A DNA stretch of 64,000 nucleotides from Pseudeuparius sepicola (taxonomy: Eukaryota; Arthropoda; Insecta; Coleoptera; Anthribidae), in contig OY987302.1 in assembly GCA_963920635.1 (NCBI GenBank), positions 42,597,500 to 42,661,499 of the forward strand, written 5' to 3'. Under the pieces are notes generated by a model. The model saw only the letters and a program-made list of their open reading frames with translations, made no database searches and had not been told where the DNA came from. The translations under genes were made by a program, and so were the position numbers. Of this stretch, positions 45,780-56,642 are shown one piece after another (within the stretch, counting starts at the first letter, position 1; each line of letters starts with the position of its first letter).

Positions 45780-46040
45780 AGTGTTATTGTGCCATCCCTG
45801 AATCTTCTATCGTCAAGTAATAACGGATTTCCGGAATAACGGCGTCTGGCAGGGATTCTCGTTCCGCAATGCAACATTGCGCGCTTCGTCGCGTCAAGCC
45901 GGTTATTGCCTGGCGCGGGCCCGCCGGCGAGGGGCGTGCCCGACCCTGCTTCCGTTTTCTGTGGGACGTCTTTGGATTTATGTGTTTCCTTGCGCGCTAA
46001 AATTGAAATGTCTATGTTTACTTGATTTCAATTATTTGGT
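45780..46040. repeat. GC-rich dispersed repeat, copy 2
   Basis: This is the fullest copy: GTTCCGCAATGCAACATTGC, GCGTCAAGCCGGTTATTGCC, GGGCCCGCCGGCGAGGGGCG, GACCCTGCTTCCG, then TTTGTGTGTTTC-like and AAATTGAAAT blocks shared with copy 3. It is non-coding as far as I can see. Confidence 0.75.
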
Positions 46041-46256
46041 ATCATTCATAATACTAAGTTTGTCCCTAAAGTAAAATTGATCCTGCTTACATCAATAAAG
46101 TCGTTAAATATTTTATTGCCCTTGTTTATTTACTATTTGGAGGTACTAAAGTTGTTCCTTGGATTTTCTTTCATATGTCTATCATTTTTACCTACTTTGT
46201 TGGTCTAGTAAAAGTTTTATGGCTTTTTTTAACATCTATAACCCAGAACATACAGG

Positions 46257-46285
46257 CATAGCCGAACGATACTCGTTCGGCTATG
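46257..46285. repeat. Perfect 13-bp hairpin beside a MITE end
   Basis: CATAGCCGAACGA, then TAC, then the exact inverse. It abuts the TA and CAGGGTG end of the element at 46289. Confidence 0.75.
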
Positions 46286-46288
46286 ATA

Positions 46289-46970
46289 CAGGGTGTTCCT
46301 CAACCTATACGCATAAACTTGGGAAATTGTAGGACAGAACAAATAATGGCCAGAGATTAGACCATTTATTTCAAATTAAAAAACACAGAACTCGAATTTA
46401 GTGTAATAAAATAAAAATGATGTTAGCTCATCATAATAAATGTTCAAAGTTATTTCCTTGATTTTCGATGCACAGTTGTTGAGCCCTGCGAATCCATGAG
46501 GCCCCACACGATCGGTCCGTTTTGTTTTGTTTTTTGTTTTGCCAGTCTCTCTGCCTCGCTGAATCACACGCAAAAACTCAACTCCGTGATGTAATCTTTG
46601 AGGAAATCTTTGGGCATAAAGATGAGATATGAGATGCAGCCACTGAATTTTGATGTGCTTCTCCATATGCTAGTACCATGTCCATAAGTTCTTCGTCTAC
46701 GAAACTACGTGCCATACTTTTGTTCTAATCGCGTGAAAATAAACACGAATAGCGTCTTACAGCTAAGACGTCATTGAAGACAGCTAACAACAAAGTACTG
46801 CTAAATACCGTACACGTACTATCATGACTTGTTATCTTCTTAATTTTTTATTATCTGTAAGTCTTTTCACTATATCTACAAAATAAACAATATTTTATTA
46901 CTTTTTTTTTCGATAATTGGCCATTATTTGTCCTCTGCTACAATTTCCCAAGTTTATGCGTAGGTATAGC
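46289..46970. mobile_element. Internally deleted mariner-like element (DUF4817 type)
   Basis: The left end CAGGGTGTTCCTCAACCTAT and the adjoining block (CGCATAAACTTGGGAAATTG, AAATAATGGCCA) recur inverted at 46918-46970 (TGGCCATTATTTGTC, CAATTTCCCAAGTTTATGCG). TA precedes the left end (46287-46288). The extreme right terminus is degraded. The interior keeps the first and last parts of a transposase on the reverse strand, so this is a deletion derivative of an autonomous element. A single end of the same family lies at 37405-37470. Confidence 0.75.
46431..46715 (-). pseudogene. DUF4817-type transposase, N- and C-terminal remnants fused
   Basis: The start at 46715 reads MARSFVDEELMDMVLAYGEA then HQNSVAAS, the helix-turn-helix found at the start of these mariner-like transposases. 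After a frameshift near 46635 it continues HLYAQRFPQRLHHGVEFLRV and IQRGRETG. The catalytic domain is missing. The last codons (to the TGA at 46431) read CIENQGNNFEHLL, a typical C-terminus of the family. The deletion probably joined the two ends near 46500-46560. Confidence 0.78.
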
Positions 46971-47053
46971 AATTCTTATTTTTAAGCTATTCATCAAAAA
47001 TAGTACCGTGTAAAAAATGCATGTAAACCGTCAGAGGCGTAACCAGACAGGCG

Positions 47054-48274
47054 ATAAAGACAGGCCACGGCGCTAACGCATAATCGCGTAGTCACGTGAC
47101 CAACTTAGTGCTATTTAATGAAAGGCATTTTTGGAGATAAGTAGAAAAAACAAATTTCGTAACAATTTAGCAAGTTTTCTTTTATCTATTACATTATTGG
47201 TTTTGTGCATCCAGGCTTTCCCTAATTGTTTTTTCAAAATTTTCAACCTGCCTCAGCTGTTTTGGGCTGAGAGTTAAACGGCACTGCACTCACAATATTT
47301 TGGCACTTCTCAAAAATTGTTGGGACATCACCTTCCTTTAGCTTAGGTGATATTCTCTATAGGTATTTTCCTCCCACGACACATTTGTCCACATTAATTA
47401 TTGTTTCACTTTCTTGAAAATGTGTTAATCACATATACTTAAGGGTTTTTTAGAAATTAAATCTCAGTTGGGATTTGACGAATCCATTTTTGACGAAAAT
47501 TTTCATCCCGAGGCAAAACAAATGTTTGTTATGGCGACACTTTCTTCCTGGCTTTTGTAATATGTATAAATATAATATAAACAGACCCAATATTTGGTAT
47601 TTAGGTTATTTTTTACGAAATAAAAATGAAAACTAACCTCAGTAGGTATACCTACTGCAAATATTGACGAGGTCTCAGTTGTTCGGCAGCGTGAAAGACC
47701 GAATAGATAAACCGTATCGGGGCGTGGGTCGACAACGATAATCAACGGTTACAACACTGATTTATTTCGCACAAGGTGAATGGTGAATACAATAAATACA
47801 CAAACTCGAACGTGGTCAACTTCCAGCCAACCGGACCGTCTGAACTCGCGGATCTCCCGTAAGCAGTTCACCCCCCCTCTGTGAATCAGGCTCCACTGTC
47901 CAATACGGTCCATGTCCATAATAGTCCATTCCGGAATTCCGGGCTCCCTATTCTGTGGTTCGGGGGAGAATTCCCCTTTACAGCGCTCACGCGTCGGTGC
48001 GAGCGGCACCAACACCAATACTCTTGGACGGCACGACTCCCATCCAGACAGCCAGAGGCCATAATAACACCTAGGCGATTCCCCTCCGCCAGGACACACG
48101 CGCACTAGACACAAACTTGTTTCTGAAATATAAACTAAGACGTTTAAAAACACTTTAAACATTGAAAACTTCTCAAAACCCAAGCTGCCGCTTTCAGTTA
48201 TGTGACAAATGACATGTAACGTCTGACTAAGATGGTCACGTGATTTTTGTGCGCCAGGGCCTGTCTTTATAGTA
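47054..48274. mobile_element. Possible element bounded by inverted AAAGACAGGCC...CACGTGACC
   Basis: GATAAAGACAGGCCACGGCGC and GTCACGTGACC at 47054-47101 recur inverted at 48235-48274 (GGTCACGTGATTTTTGTGCG, CAGGGCCTGTCTTTAT). Inside, on the reverse strand, lies a GC-richer stretch with an open frame of 183 codons (48300-47749) that ends just past AAATAAATCAGTG (near 47755-47770), a polyadenylation-like signal. The frame has no recognisable domain. The region could alternatively be a solo LTR on the reverse strand. Confidence 0.4.
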
Positions 48275-48491
48275 GGCCTTGCTAGCGACCGGAGCGTCAT
48301 CTACTAGCCGTCAGTGAGGCCATGTTTCGCTAACACATCGATATATAGCTTTGGGACTTTTGATTTTGTGGATTGCGGGAGAGACAAATGACAGCTCTAA
48401 CTGGAAACAATTCAAACTCACTGTAGACTGGTATTCTTCTGATTATTTCGTTCGGCTCTATACGAAACATTTGGATTGGAATATGAGTTAA

Positions 48492-48635
48492 TGGGTGCAA
48501 TCACCGTTACCGACCGACGGAAGCGCTTGAAAGCAGTTTGATAATCTGTCTGTGCTTTATACGTTGAAATATTGAGACAGCGTCACTAACTGACAGCAAA
48601 CACATGCATGTGCTTTGGTAACGGTGATTACACCC
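48492..48635. mobile_element. Small MITE, TGGGTGCAATCAC ends, copy 2
   Basis: TGGGTGCAATCACCGTTACC and (reverse complement) TGGGTGTAATCACCGTTACC form near-perfect ends. It is the same family as 17539-17670. AAT/ATT flanks both sides, so the target duplication may be short and A/T-only. Confidence 0.82.
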
Positions 48636-48639
48636 AATG

Positions 48640-50170
48640 CAACCGCATATTTTAAGGGAGAATTATCATCATCATTTATAACATTTTTCCGGATATAAGA
48701 GAAAGGTTTCCTTTTCAAAATAATGAGCGTCAAAAGGGCAAAATTGAATCCTTCGCATATTTGCGAACTAAATATATAATGTCTGTATCTCTGTATGTCC
48801 CTGCAATTTGAAAGATAGGTACACAGTTAAAAATAATCTGGTCCACACAGAGATATACAAGGTGTTTAATAATTTAATGCTGATCTTACAGAGTATTAAT
48901 CCTTGGGTGATTTTAAGATGAGACATAGGTCTGAAACCCCTTTATTTCTGAGATACAGGGTGTTGAAATTTCACAAAAAAATACAGTTTTTAACCAATAT
49001 CTCTAAAGCCGCCTTTTATTTTTTTTTGCAATTTATAAAACAACGAAATGTGTTCTTAGCATAATACATGTTTCTAGCCTACAAGATAATTAAATAAATA
49101 ATAAATTAGACTAGGGACAAGCAAATGAATGTATTTTATTTTTTAAATCGAAATCCGTCCGAGGGGCGAAAAAAGTCAAGAGACGGTTTTTATGAGAAGA
49201 TAGGGGGCCATTTTAAATACTTATAATATTTATTTAAAAAATAAGTAAATAAGTAGGTACCCACCTCGGTACCCGCCTATTTTTTTAACCGACCATAAAG
49301 TGTGTTCTTTCAAAACGTAGCCCCTGAACATTAACACAGGGAGTCTCCATTGACTGCATGCTTAAAATTAAACATTTTGCGCAGCATCCCTATAGCTACG
49401 CGTTAATCTAATAATTATTTCTACTTTTTCTGCTACACATTATTCTTTTTTTTTACGTTTAATACCAAACCTGTCACTAAATGTACCTAAAATTTTCATG
49501 CTGTTTGTCAGATGGCTACCTTGATTTTCCAACTATTTTGCTTTGCTTCCCGTTGTAAGTTTTGTTACAGACGGTCTTAAATCGGTCTAATCTTGAAATT
49601 TTCAGCGCTTTTTCATTTATTTTGTCCATGTTTCAAGGCACTACACTTGCCATATGATGCGATAGACTGCTTAGCTTGGGCGGCAGTTTCGGTTAAAATG
49701 AAACCTTTAGAAAAAGAAGACCTATCGTGACTGATACATTTGACGTAACGCTAAGTGATGCTATTGGTCAGTTTTTAATAAAAGAAAGCTCTAATACAGT
49801 ATCCTGAAAATTGGTCATTTAGAAAAATCCTAGATAGCCATGGAATAATCACCCAATCGAAATACGAAATAGTAGAGTCTGATGTGAGATACCTTCCCTT
49901 AGGCCAATCTAAATATATTATAATGCCGATTTTTCTCAGCACTTCATATCTTTCTGGAGTGTTCACCAACTTACGAGGAGACACTGTAGATGTAATATTT
50001 TAAGTGAGTGTATAATAAGTACATAATTATAAGTGTATAATAAGTACACAATTATAAGTACAATTTCAATTGGATAAATAACTAAATTACAGGGGTCAAA
50101 TTGAATAACGTATCGTTATCCAAGAAGGGTAGAAGTACGAAGCTATTTTGTGTCTGAATGATTGAATAAA
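48640..50170. other. AT-rich DNA with a degraded repeat, no gene seen
   Basis: At 48860-48990, ACAAGGTGTTTAATAATTT and GAGATACAGGGTGTTGAAAT resemble ends of a CAGGGTG-type MITE family and the GGAGATACAGGGCGTTTTTG block of the 56.6-kb palindrome. No other support for features was found up to 50170. Confidence 0.4.
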
Positions 50171-50174
50171 TTTA

Positions 50175-51363
50175 CAGGGTGGCCCATTAGTGTGTGGACG
50201 GAAAATTGTGGGTATATCGTTGCACTTTTTTAAAGCTTAGGTCCGCGGAAAAGTGTAGGGTACTCAATGCCACAATTTTAAAATATTTTCACACGGATCG
50301 CTAATCGTATACTGTATTTAAATGGAACGCTCTGTATATTATTGCATTATTGGATTGCCCGGTCAATTTTAGTGTGACTTTATGTATCATACATGATACT
50401 TAGGCACGCCGTTTAGGCGTTATTTGACAGACAAAAATCAAGTTATCCGCGATCGAAAAAAAATATTTCAATTCTACCAATAATTACTGAGGCAACAACA
50501 GGAGTTTCATTGTGGCACCTTAGCTTTAAGATCCATCATTCATGGTTAACCCACGGTATGTCACTAACGAATCCGAAAACAAGGCAACTCTGCGCATCTA
50601 CGTCAGTTGCGAATCACGAATTCTAAATAATGCAGCGGCTGCGGTTGTGTTTTACGATTTTTTATAGTTTACAGTTTAATGTGTCAAGAAAAAAAGTGTA
50701 AACAACAGACTGATCGTCAGTCCAGCTCGACAGTGCTTTCAAATAGGCCAAAAATGACGGGATGTGCAGTCAGCGTATGTGCAGTCAGCGAATCAAATGA
50801 AATGTGTTTTTTATCAACAGAATATTCATTCATTTATCTAGTAATAAAATCTACATATTTTTAACAACATTTATTTAAAAGAAATAAGCAAAAACCCATA
50901 AAAAAGTTTTTATTGCTGTGTAAAACATATGGAGCAATTTAAATTCTGATTCGCAACTGACGTCACAAGATGCGCACTGACATACCGCGGGTAAGTCTAT
51001 CGTGGGTTAACCATGCCAATCCAGGGCCTTCTATGTTTTATGGTTATGGAGATATTCGGCTGTACCTGAACAACTGCTTTTTCACAAAATGTCAAATAAA
51101 GCCTACACCGCGTGCCTTAAGTACCATGTATGATACATAAAGTAACACTAAAATTGACCGGGCAATCCAAATATGCAATAATATACAGAGCGTTCCATTT
51201 AAAAAAGTACAACTTTGTATCGTAACACTATACGATTAGCGATCCGTGTTAAAATATTTTAAAATTTTGGCATTAAGTACCCTACCCTTTCACGCATGCC
51301 TAAGCTTTAAAAAAGTTCAACGATATACCCACAATTTTTCGTCCACACACTAATGGGCCACAA
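50175..51363. mobile_element. MITE with arms of about 250 bp and a nested element
   Basis: CAGGGTGGCCCATTAGTGTG and GGACGGAAAATTGTGGGTAT at the left are mirrored at 51313-51363. Further arm blocks (CGCTAATCGTATAC, TGGAACGCTCTGTATATTAT, TTGCCCGGTCAATTTTAGTG, TATGTATCATACATG) recur inverted at 51110-51260. TA precedes the left end; the outermost right bases (CCCTGTA expected) are replaced by CAAG. A second inverted repeat is nested at 50541-51015. Confidence 0.85.
50541..51015. mobile_element. Nested foldback element
   Basis: CATGGTTAACCCACGGTATGT and CGTCAGTTGCGAATCA at the left pair with TGATTCGCAACTGACGTCA, GACATACCGCGGG and GTGGGTTAACCATG at the right. It lies within the loop of the MITE at 50175-51363. 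The short frame at 50679-50864 has no known domain. Confidence 0.7.
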
Positions 51364-51599
51364 GCAAATAAATAAATAAAACATTATCAAAATTATACTT
51401 ATTGCCTCCTTAAAAATTGTCTTCATTCCAAGAGTGTGCAACTTTGATTCCAGAGAATGTGAGGAGTTGGCGCTTACCAAGAAATCCCCACACTATCAAT
51501 TCTGGTTCAAAAGGTTTACTATATATCCTACAGTAATAAAATGCGATGGTTGCACAATTATGTCTCTGTTATCACCTATTAATATTATTATTGTTATTT

Positions 51600-52470
51600 G
51601 GGCTTAGCCAAAAGGCATTCGCACTCCCTCTACTGGAAAAATTCTCTCAGACCCCAAGCATCCCGGACACCACAAGGATCTGGCTCGGACGTGCCCTAGG
51701 TGTTCGTTGGTTGCGGCCATCAGTTTTAAATCATCCATATATACAATCCCTCTTAGAATGGGGATTATGTCTGTCTCGATGTTACTGCTTGAGTACTACT
51801 ATATGAGGATCTACGGAATCAAAGGCCTTTTTGTAGTCGACAAAAGCCATGTAAAGGTTTCACTGGTTGTAATGAGCGTGGTTGCAAATGACAGAATCTA
51901 CATGATGATTTGTTTTTGCATCCCATTGCGCCCTTCGTGCGATGATGTTGTTCCGCTCGCAATGAGCATAGATTCGCTGCGACTACTTTGTACAGCATGA
52001 GAAGGCAGGTTATGGGGCGATACTTCGAAGAGTTATCTGTATTCCGCTGGTCTTTTGGCACTAGGTATGTTACAACCTGCATAAGGAACAATGGTATTTT
52101 CAAGAAATCGAGTAGAGCTTCATTAAGTATGATTAAGAATTAATCGCGCTCTTCACTTATCTAACTTGCATTGGACTGGTGTAACGTTGTTGCTGTCCTA
52201 TGTCTTTATGGAGACTCTCGATCTTCTGATGTAGTCGTATCTCCCAGTGAGCTATTCGTGGTTTTGGTCTTGCATGATTCGACTCTTTGGACGCGCGAAT
52301 CTCGGTTTCCATTTCGGTGATGATTGCCTTTGCACCACAGTAGATTAACACGTACATAATATGGCCTAATGTTTGTGCCCCTGGAATATAAAATAGGTAG
52401 AATTCTGGCGTTCATACTATTGAGCCAGACTGCAAGTTTTATGAAGGAATTTAATCTCGGTAGCACATTT
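51600..52470 (-). pseudogene. LINE reverse transcriptase fragment, R4/Dong-like
   Basis: Reading the reverse strand from about 52470, a charged pre-RT region with KPRIAHWEIRLHQKIESLHK (near 52260) leads to VTYLVPKDQRNTD, then KYRPITCLLMLYKVV (about 52030). Later, in another frame, YMDDLKLMAATNEHLG (about 51740) is the catalytic YxDD block of the polymerase. Frameshifts and stops separate the parts, and the 5' and 3' ends are missing. Non-LTR retrotransposons of the R4 clade carry this YRPITCL and MDDLKLY signature; clade assignment is by eye. This relic has no target-site duplication that I could see. Confidence 0.75.
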
Positions 52471-52599
52471 TACGGCATATAAATATATTAACATCTGAAA
52501 AGAGCTGATTTAACGAATCTAACTTTGCTATAATGAAACACTTCTCTATGTCGTTTATTCTCGTTCGTGCTCATTCGTTCTTGCTGAAAAATGCTCAAA

Positions 52600-52850
52600 A
52601 TATAAATGGTCGAGCATTTTACTTCTCTATAGCTCTATGGCAGAAAATACCGAATCTCCGCAATGCCGCATTGCGCGACCCGTCAGTCGGGCCGGTTATT
52701 GCCTGCGGGCCCGCCGGCGAGGGCCGGGCCCGCAGCCTTGACCCTGCTTCCGGCCGGTTTCCCCGAAATTGGAATGGGACTAAATCCGCGTTTCTGATTT
52801 GTGTGTTTCAGAGCTAAGATTGAAATATATAGTTAGATTTGAAGCGCCAT
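52600..52850. repeat. GC-rich dispersed repeat, copy 3
   Basis: CTCCGCAATGCCGCATTGCG, GGGCCGGTTATTGCC, CGGGCCCGCCGGCGAGGGCC, GACCCTGCTTCCGG, then TGATTTGTGTGTTTC and AGATTGAAAT follow the same order as 45780-46040. Differences are many, so it is an old family or a set under separate constraint. Confidence 0.7.
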
Positions 52851-53214
52851 TCGCACTCAAATATTCAACTGAATTAAATTTTAATAGGTGTTCCTTCGTC
52901 AACTGATTTAATCTCGACTATACAGAATCTCGCGAAACTATACACTCTCAGTGTCTGATAATAAGCAACGTCCAAAAAATTCTTTATTATCTATGTAAAT
53001 TATAAGCGATTATTAACATAACCATCCACTATGTTACTAATAATTTATTAACTAATCGCGTTCATCCCCGTGTTTGACACGTAGCGTAAGTTTACTACCG
53101 CCTGACCAATAGGAACGCAGTTCGTCGCTGATCACAAGGAGGCAGATTAGTTTTCTATTGACTCTTAAAATTTAACTACTATATATACTTATAGCCCAGT
53201 CAAGGAATGGGTTG

Positions 53215-55085
53215 CAGACAGACTTTAGTTCGCACCTTTTTTGACTTTTGGGCTGTGTTAGGAGGTATCAGGAGAAGAATATAGGTACCAAAATTCCAAG
53301 GGTCTGCGATCTTCCAAAAATGTGCCTCTGTTTTTGGTTTTTCGCTTATAATATTATTTTCTGAGTTTATTTAAGGCTTTTTCTCCTTTCTTCTAGTCAT
53401 CGCGTCAACTGGTATTGTACACAGAAAATAGTTTGTTGTGAAATCAAAACTATTTGAATATCTCAGACTTACTTAACGATAGAACGTTACAAGGGGTTGC
53501 CGGCTGAAAGCTCTTCTAGAAGTACTTATGACTTATCTGGAAGGATTAGGGACTTAAGTCTTATTTGTCTGTTAATGATGAGAGTCCGCCGGACAGTACC
53601 GTTGTTAAAGTTAGATGATTTCAACATCTCAGAAATTTATTAAAAGGAATATACATTTGGTAAATAAACATAATGTGCAATAAATACAAAATAAGTGAAA
53701 CGTTAGCTTATAAAATAAGTACAAGACTATTAAGAAAGTAATTTCTCACACAGAGTTGATTAAACTAACATCAAAACATTACAGTTTCGTAATATAGGTA
53801 TATACATAAAACAAGGATTGTTTCTTCAATTACCCAATAAAATGAACACAATATCCCTATAAGTGCGTTCGCTAGCAGTTGATAGCACAAAAGCGGGTGT
53901 ATCCTCATTTGCATTTTATTACCCTAGTCTATTTCTATTGAAACCTCATAATTTGAACAAAATATTCATTACCTTATCAAAAACATACCTGTTTTAGTGT
54001 ATTCCCTTGGAATTTTTACCACAAAATCGGGACATACGTTCGGCCGACCCCCGTGATGCACCAGCTCTGTGTATTTAGGTAGTATACATCTTTGCCTTAG
54101 CATCCCATGGACCGCCAATACAAGTAGCCAACATAGGAACATGCTGCACCGCGCATATAATTTTTGCGGCTAATATATTTGATATTCGACAGATTATAAC
54201 TTCTCAGCACTTTGAAGAACAGTCCTGATCAAAGAATGCGCTGAAAGCTTAAATTTTAATGAATTTTTGATAGTAGTTTCGGTCCTGCCAAAAAGGACGG
54301 AAATACCTTAGATTTTTGTAAAGTCAAGTCCAAAAATGAGAAATGACTAGATTCTATAAGTAAACATTACTTACCTTCTGTAGGCTGTTATGTAGAAACT
54401 GACGCCTTCCTCTTCAAATGAACCTGACCACTATTATTGGCCAGGGTGTAGTTTTTCCTACACATACACAAGTATGAACGTTAATGGATTTTAGGCCAAC
54501 AAAACAAATTGGAAACTACCGACGGATGTTGTGAGACTCAATATCACTAGATTGGCCACACTGCGGCGACCAATGACAATGCAAGGTGGTCACATGCTGG
54601 CTTCTCTTCGAAAAGGGGAAAGGGTGCGTTTTTGTACAAACTTCATCCAAAATGAAAACAAGAATATATTGTTATGGATTTTGCAAGTATAGATATATTT
54701 TTTAACGTCATAGGCAGATTTAACTTTTTCATATATTTTGAAGATAATTATTGTTCTTCTGCAACTTCGCTTTTGAGCACTTTTGCTTTAAATATAAAAT
54801 GGTTCATATGGTAAGAGACATTATACGTCCCAACCGTAGTGTAAAAGTTATTTTTGAATCAATAACAGTTTACATCTCGAAAACGGTTGGGATAAGAAAA
54901 AAACTAGTAATACAATTTTCTTCCAAATTTTGTCAGATTTAATTTGGAATATAATATTGTTTTCATTAGGGCCAACCATTAGATACAAGCGAAAAACAAA
55001 AACAGAAAAACATTTTGGAAACCCCTGGAGTTAGCTCCCGTCGCAGACCCGAACAAAACCCAAGAGTAAAAAAAATAGGTTCCCT
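53215..55085. repeat. Widely spaced inverted repeat
   Basis: TTCCAAAAATGTGCCTCTGT and TTTTTGGTTTTTCGC at 53314-53347 recur inverted at 54985-55022 (GCGAAAAACAAAAACAG, AACATTTTGGAA), and GGGTCTGCGA at 53301 matches TCGCAGACCC near 55044. These may be ends of a 1.9-kb element. No gene is seen between; two short GC-richer patches (54400-54450, 54540-54620) are unassigned. Confidence 0.45.
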
Positions 55086-55137
55086 CAAAATTCTATCTAT
55101 AGTCTTATAATTTTAACTAGGTACTAATAAATACCTA

Positions 55138-55283
55138 CAGTTTGTTCAGCGAATGTTCGGCCCTACGTCACAACTCCCGTTCTTGTCTGACTCGTGAATA
55201 TACGACCAATATCCGTCGTATAGTCATCAGTAAGACAAGGACGGGAGTTGTGACGTAGGGCCGAACATTCGCTGAACAAACTG
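55138..55283. mobile_element. Near-perfect palindromic MITE, 146 bp
   Basis: The arms CAGTTTGTTCAGCGAATGTT, CGGCCCTACGTCACAACTCC and CGTTCTTGTCT pair with the inverse at 55231-55283 with almost no mismatch. TA flanks both ends (55136-55137 and 55284-55285). The centre (ATATACGACCAATATCCGTCG) is itself partly palindromic. It is related to 23833-23933. Confidence 0.92.
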
Positions 55284-55544
55284 TAACTTAATTCTTCTCC
55301 ATAAGTAATTTGTCTATTGATTGCGTCAATAAAGTCGATATTTATTTATTTATAAGTAGCTTTCGAAGCAATGCAATAAAGCCTAAGTAATAGTAATTGC
55401 CACCCCTCCCGCACACAAGCTTGTGGTTGTTTTTGAAGCATTCCAAGTTTGGAGTATTGTGAGTGTGAGAATTATCATTATATTAGTTATTATTATTGTT
55501 TGTGTCGCACCGCAGCAATTCCACCGGCATTTAATAGTTACCAT

Positions 55545-55790
55545 CAGTTACCGGCTCCTGGCATTATTAAACCGGGGGCGCAGCACGTGCCGCCGGCGGC
55601 CGACAGATGGCGCCACCGCGACCGCTCCGGCTGCCGCCGTCCGGGTCGATAGGGCACTTCCGGTTTAATCAATTACCGTTCCGTCCGTAAAACGGGACTG
55701 TCATCTGCGCTGCGCGGCCCGCCGCCAAGCCGGCTGCCATTACTGCGTTATAATGCCCGCAATTAGCTTGGCAGTGTGGCAATACAGAAT
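55545..55790. promoter_or_regulatory. GC-rich island with homeodomain-like sites
   Basis: CpG-dense sequence (GCCGCCGGCGGCCGACAGAT, CTGCGCTGCGCGGCCCGCCG) is bounded by ATTAAACCGG and its inverse CCGGTTTAAT (55565, 55660). AATTA/TAAT words lie in a GC setting, for example ATTACTGCGTTATAATGCCC. The GCCAAGCCGGCTGCCATTAC block resembles GTCAAGCCGGYTATTGCC in the repeats at 45 and 52 kb. Enhancer, promoter or exon status is unknown. Confidence 0.4.
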
Positions 55791-55799
55791 GGGGGAATG

Positions 55800-56640
55800 G
55801 TCTGTATAGAAATACCCGGTTTATGGTAATCGATAATAAAAGTACAGGGTCAAAGTTGGGACTAAAAAAACTTGATTTTTGATCCCAAGAAAGGCCAAAT
55901 TATTTAGTAATATGTGATACTTGAAAACTGATATAATCTTTCGATTCTGGCAGTTATTGCAAACAATTTTGTGCACGATGGACAAGCACAAGCAATGTTG
56001 GCTATTTTGCCATAACTAACGGTTTAACAATGAGTAGCTTTGTCAGACAAACGCGCAATTTGACATTGCATTGCAGTGGAATTTGAAACTAATGTACACT
56101 GTTGATAAGAAGCTAGCTTCAGACTGGGGTATAAAGGTGAGCTAAAGATCAAGGACATATTTATAGATCTACACCTTGTGGCGTTTTATAAAAACAATAT
56201 AACATATAAATAAACAAATAATGTAGAATAAACCTCGAAGACTAACGAGAGATGTTCGCTTCCTCCCCGAACAGATTTTACGAGCACAACACGGCCGCCA
56301 GCTTTTAGACAGTGGAGACTGGCTGGGTTAACAGTATAGCAAACTGCAAAAAAAGAATACGGGCGCCACTTATTTTGTTTAACGTGCCGATACTCGCACT
56401 AAGCCAAAAATAAGAAAAGCTAGGTCTTCTTAGATTTACATCGTCTATTCTACTAAGTGGTTCGCGACAACAGTTTATATTCATTTCACTTGAGTACTAT
56501 TTTTTTACTTGATAAACAAATTTAAAATTACGCACCCTACGTGCCGTATAAAAACTTAAGTATGCAATGGTCCTTACAAATCGGTTTAAATCCCCAAACG
56601 TGTACAGACTGAGTCATTTTCGACGGTTTTATGGGGTATC
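55800..56640. other. No gene seen
   Basis: AT-rich with scattered balanced patches. I found no exon or element ends that I could support. Confidence 0.4.
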
Positions 56641-56642
56641 TC

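Noticed and set aside
47749..48300. 183-codon reverse open frame as a protein gene
   Set aside because: No domain was recognised; composition and the AAATAAA signal fit an LTR-like non-coding block better. Kept only as part of the element entry.
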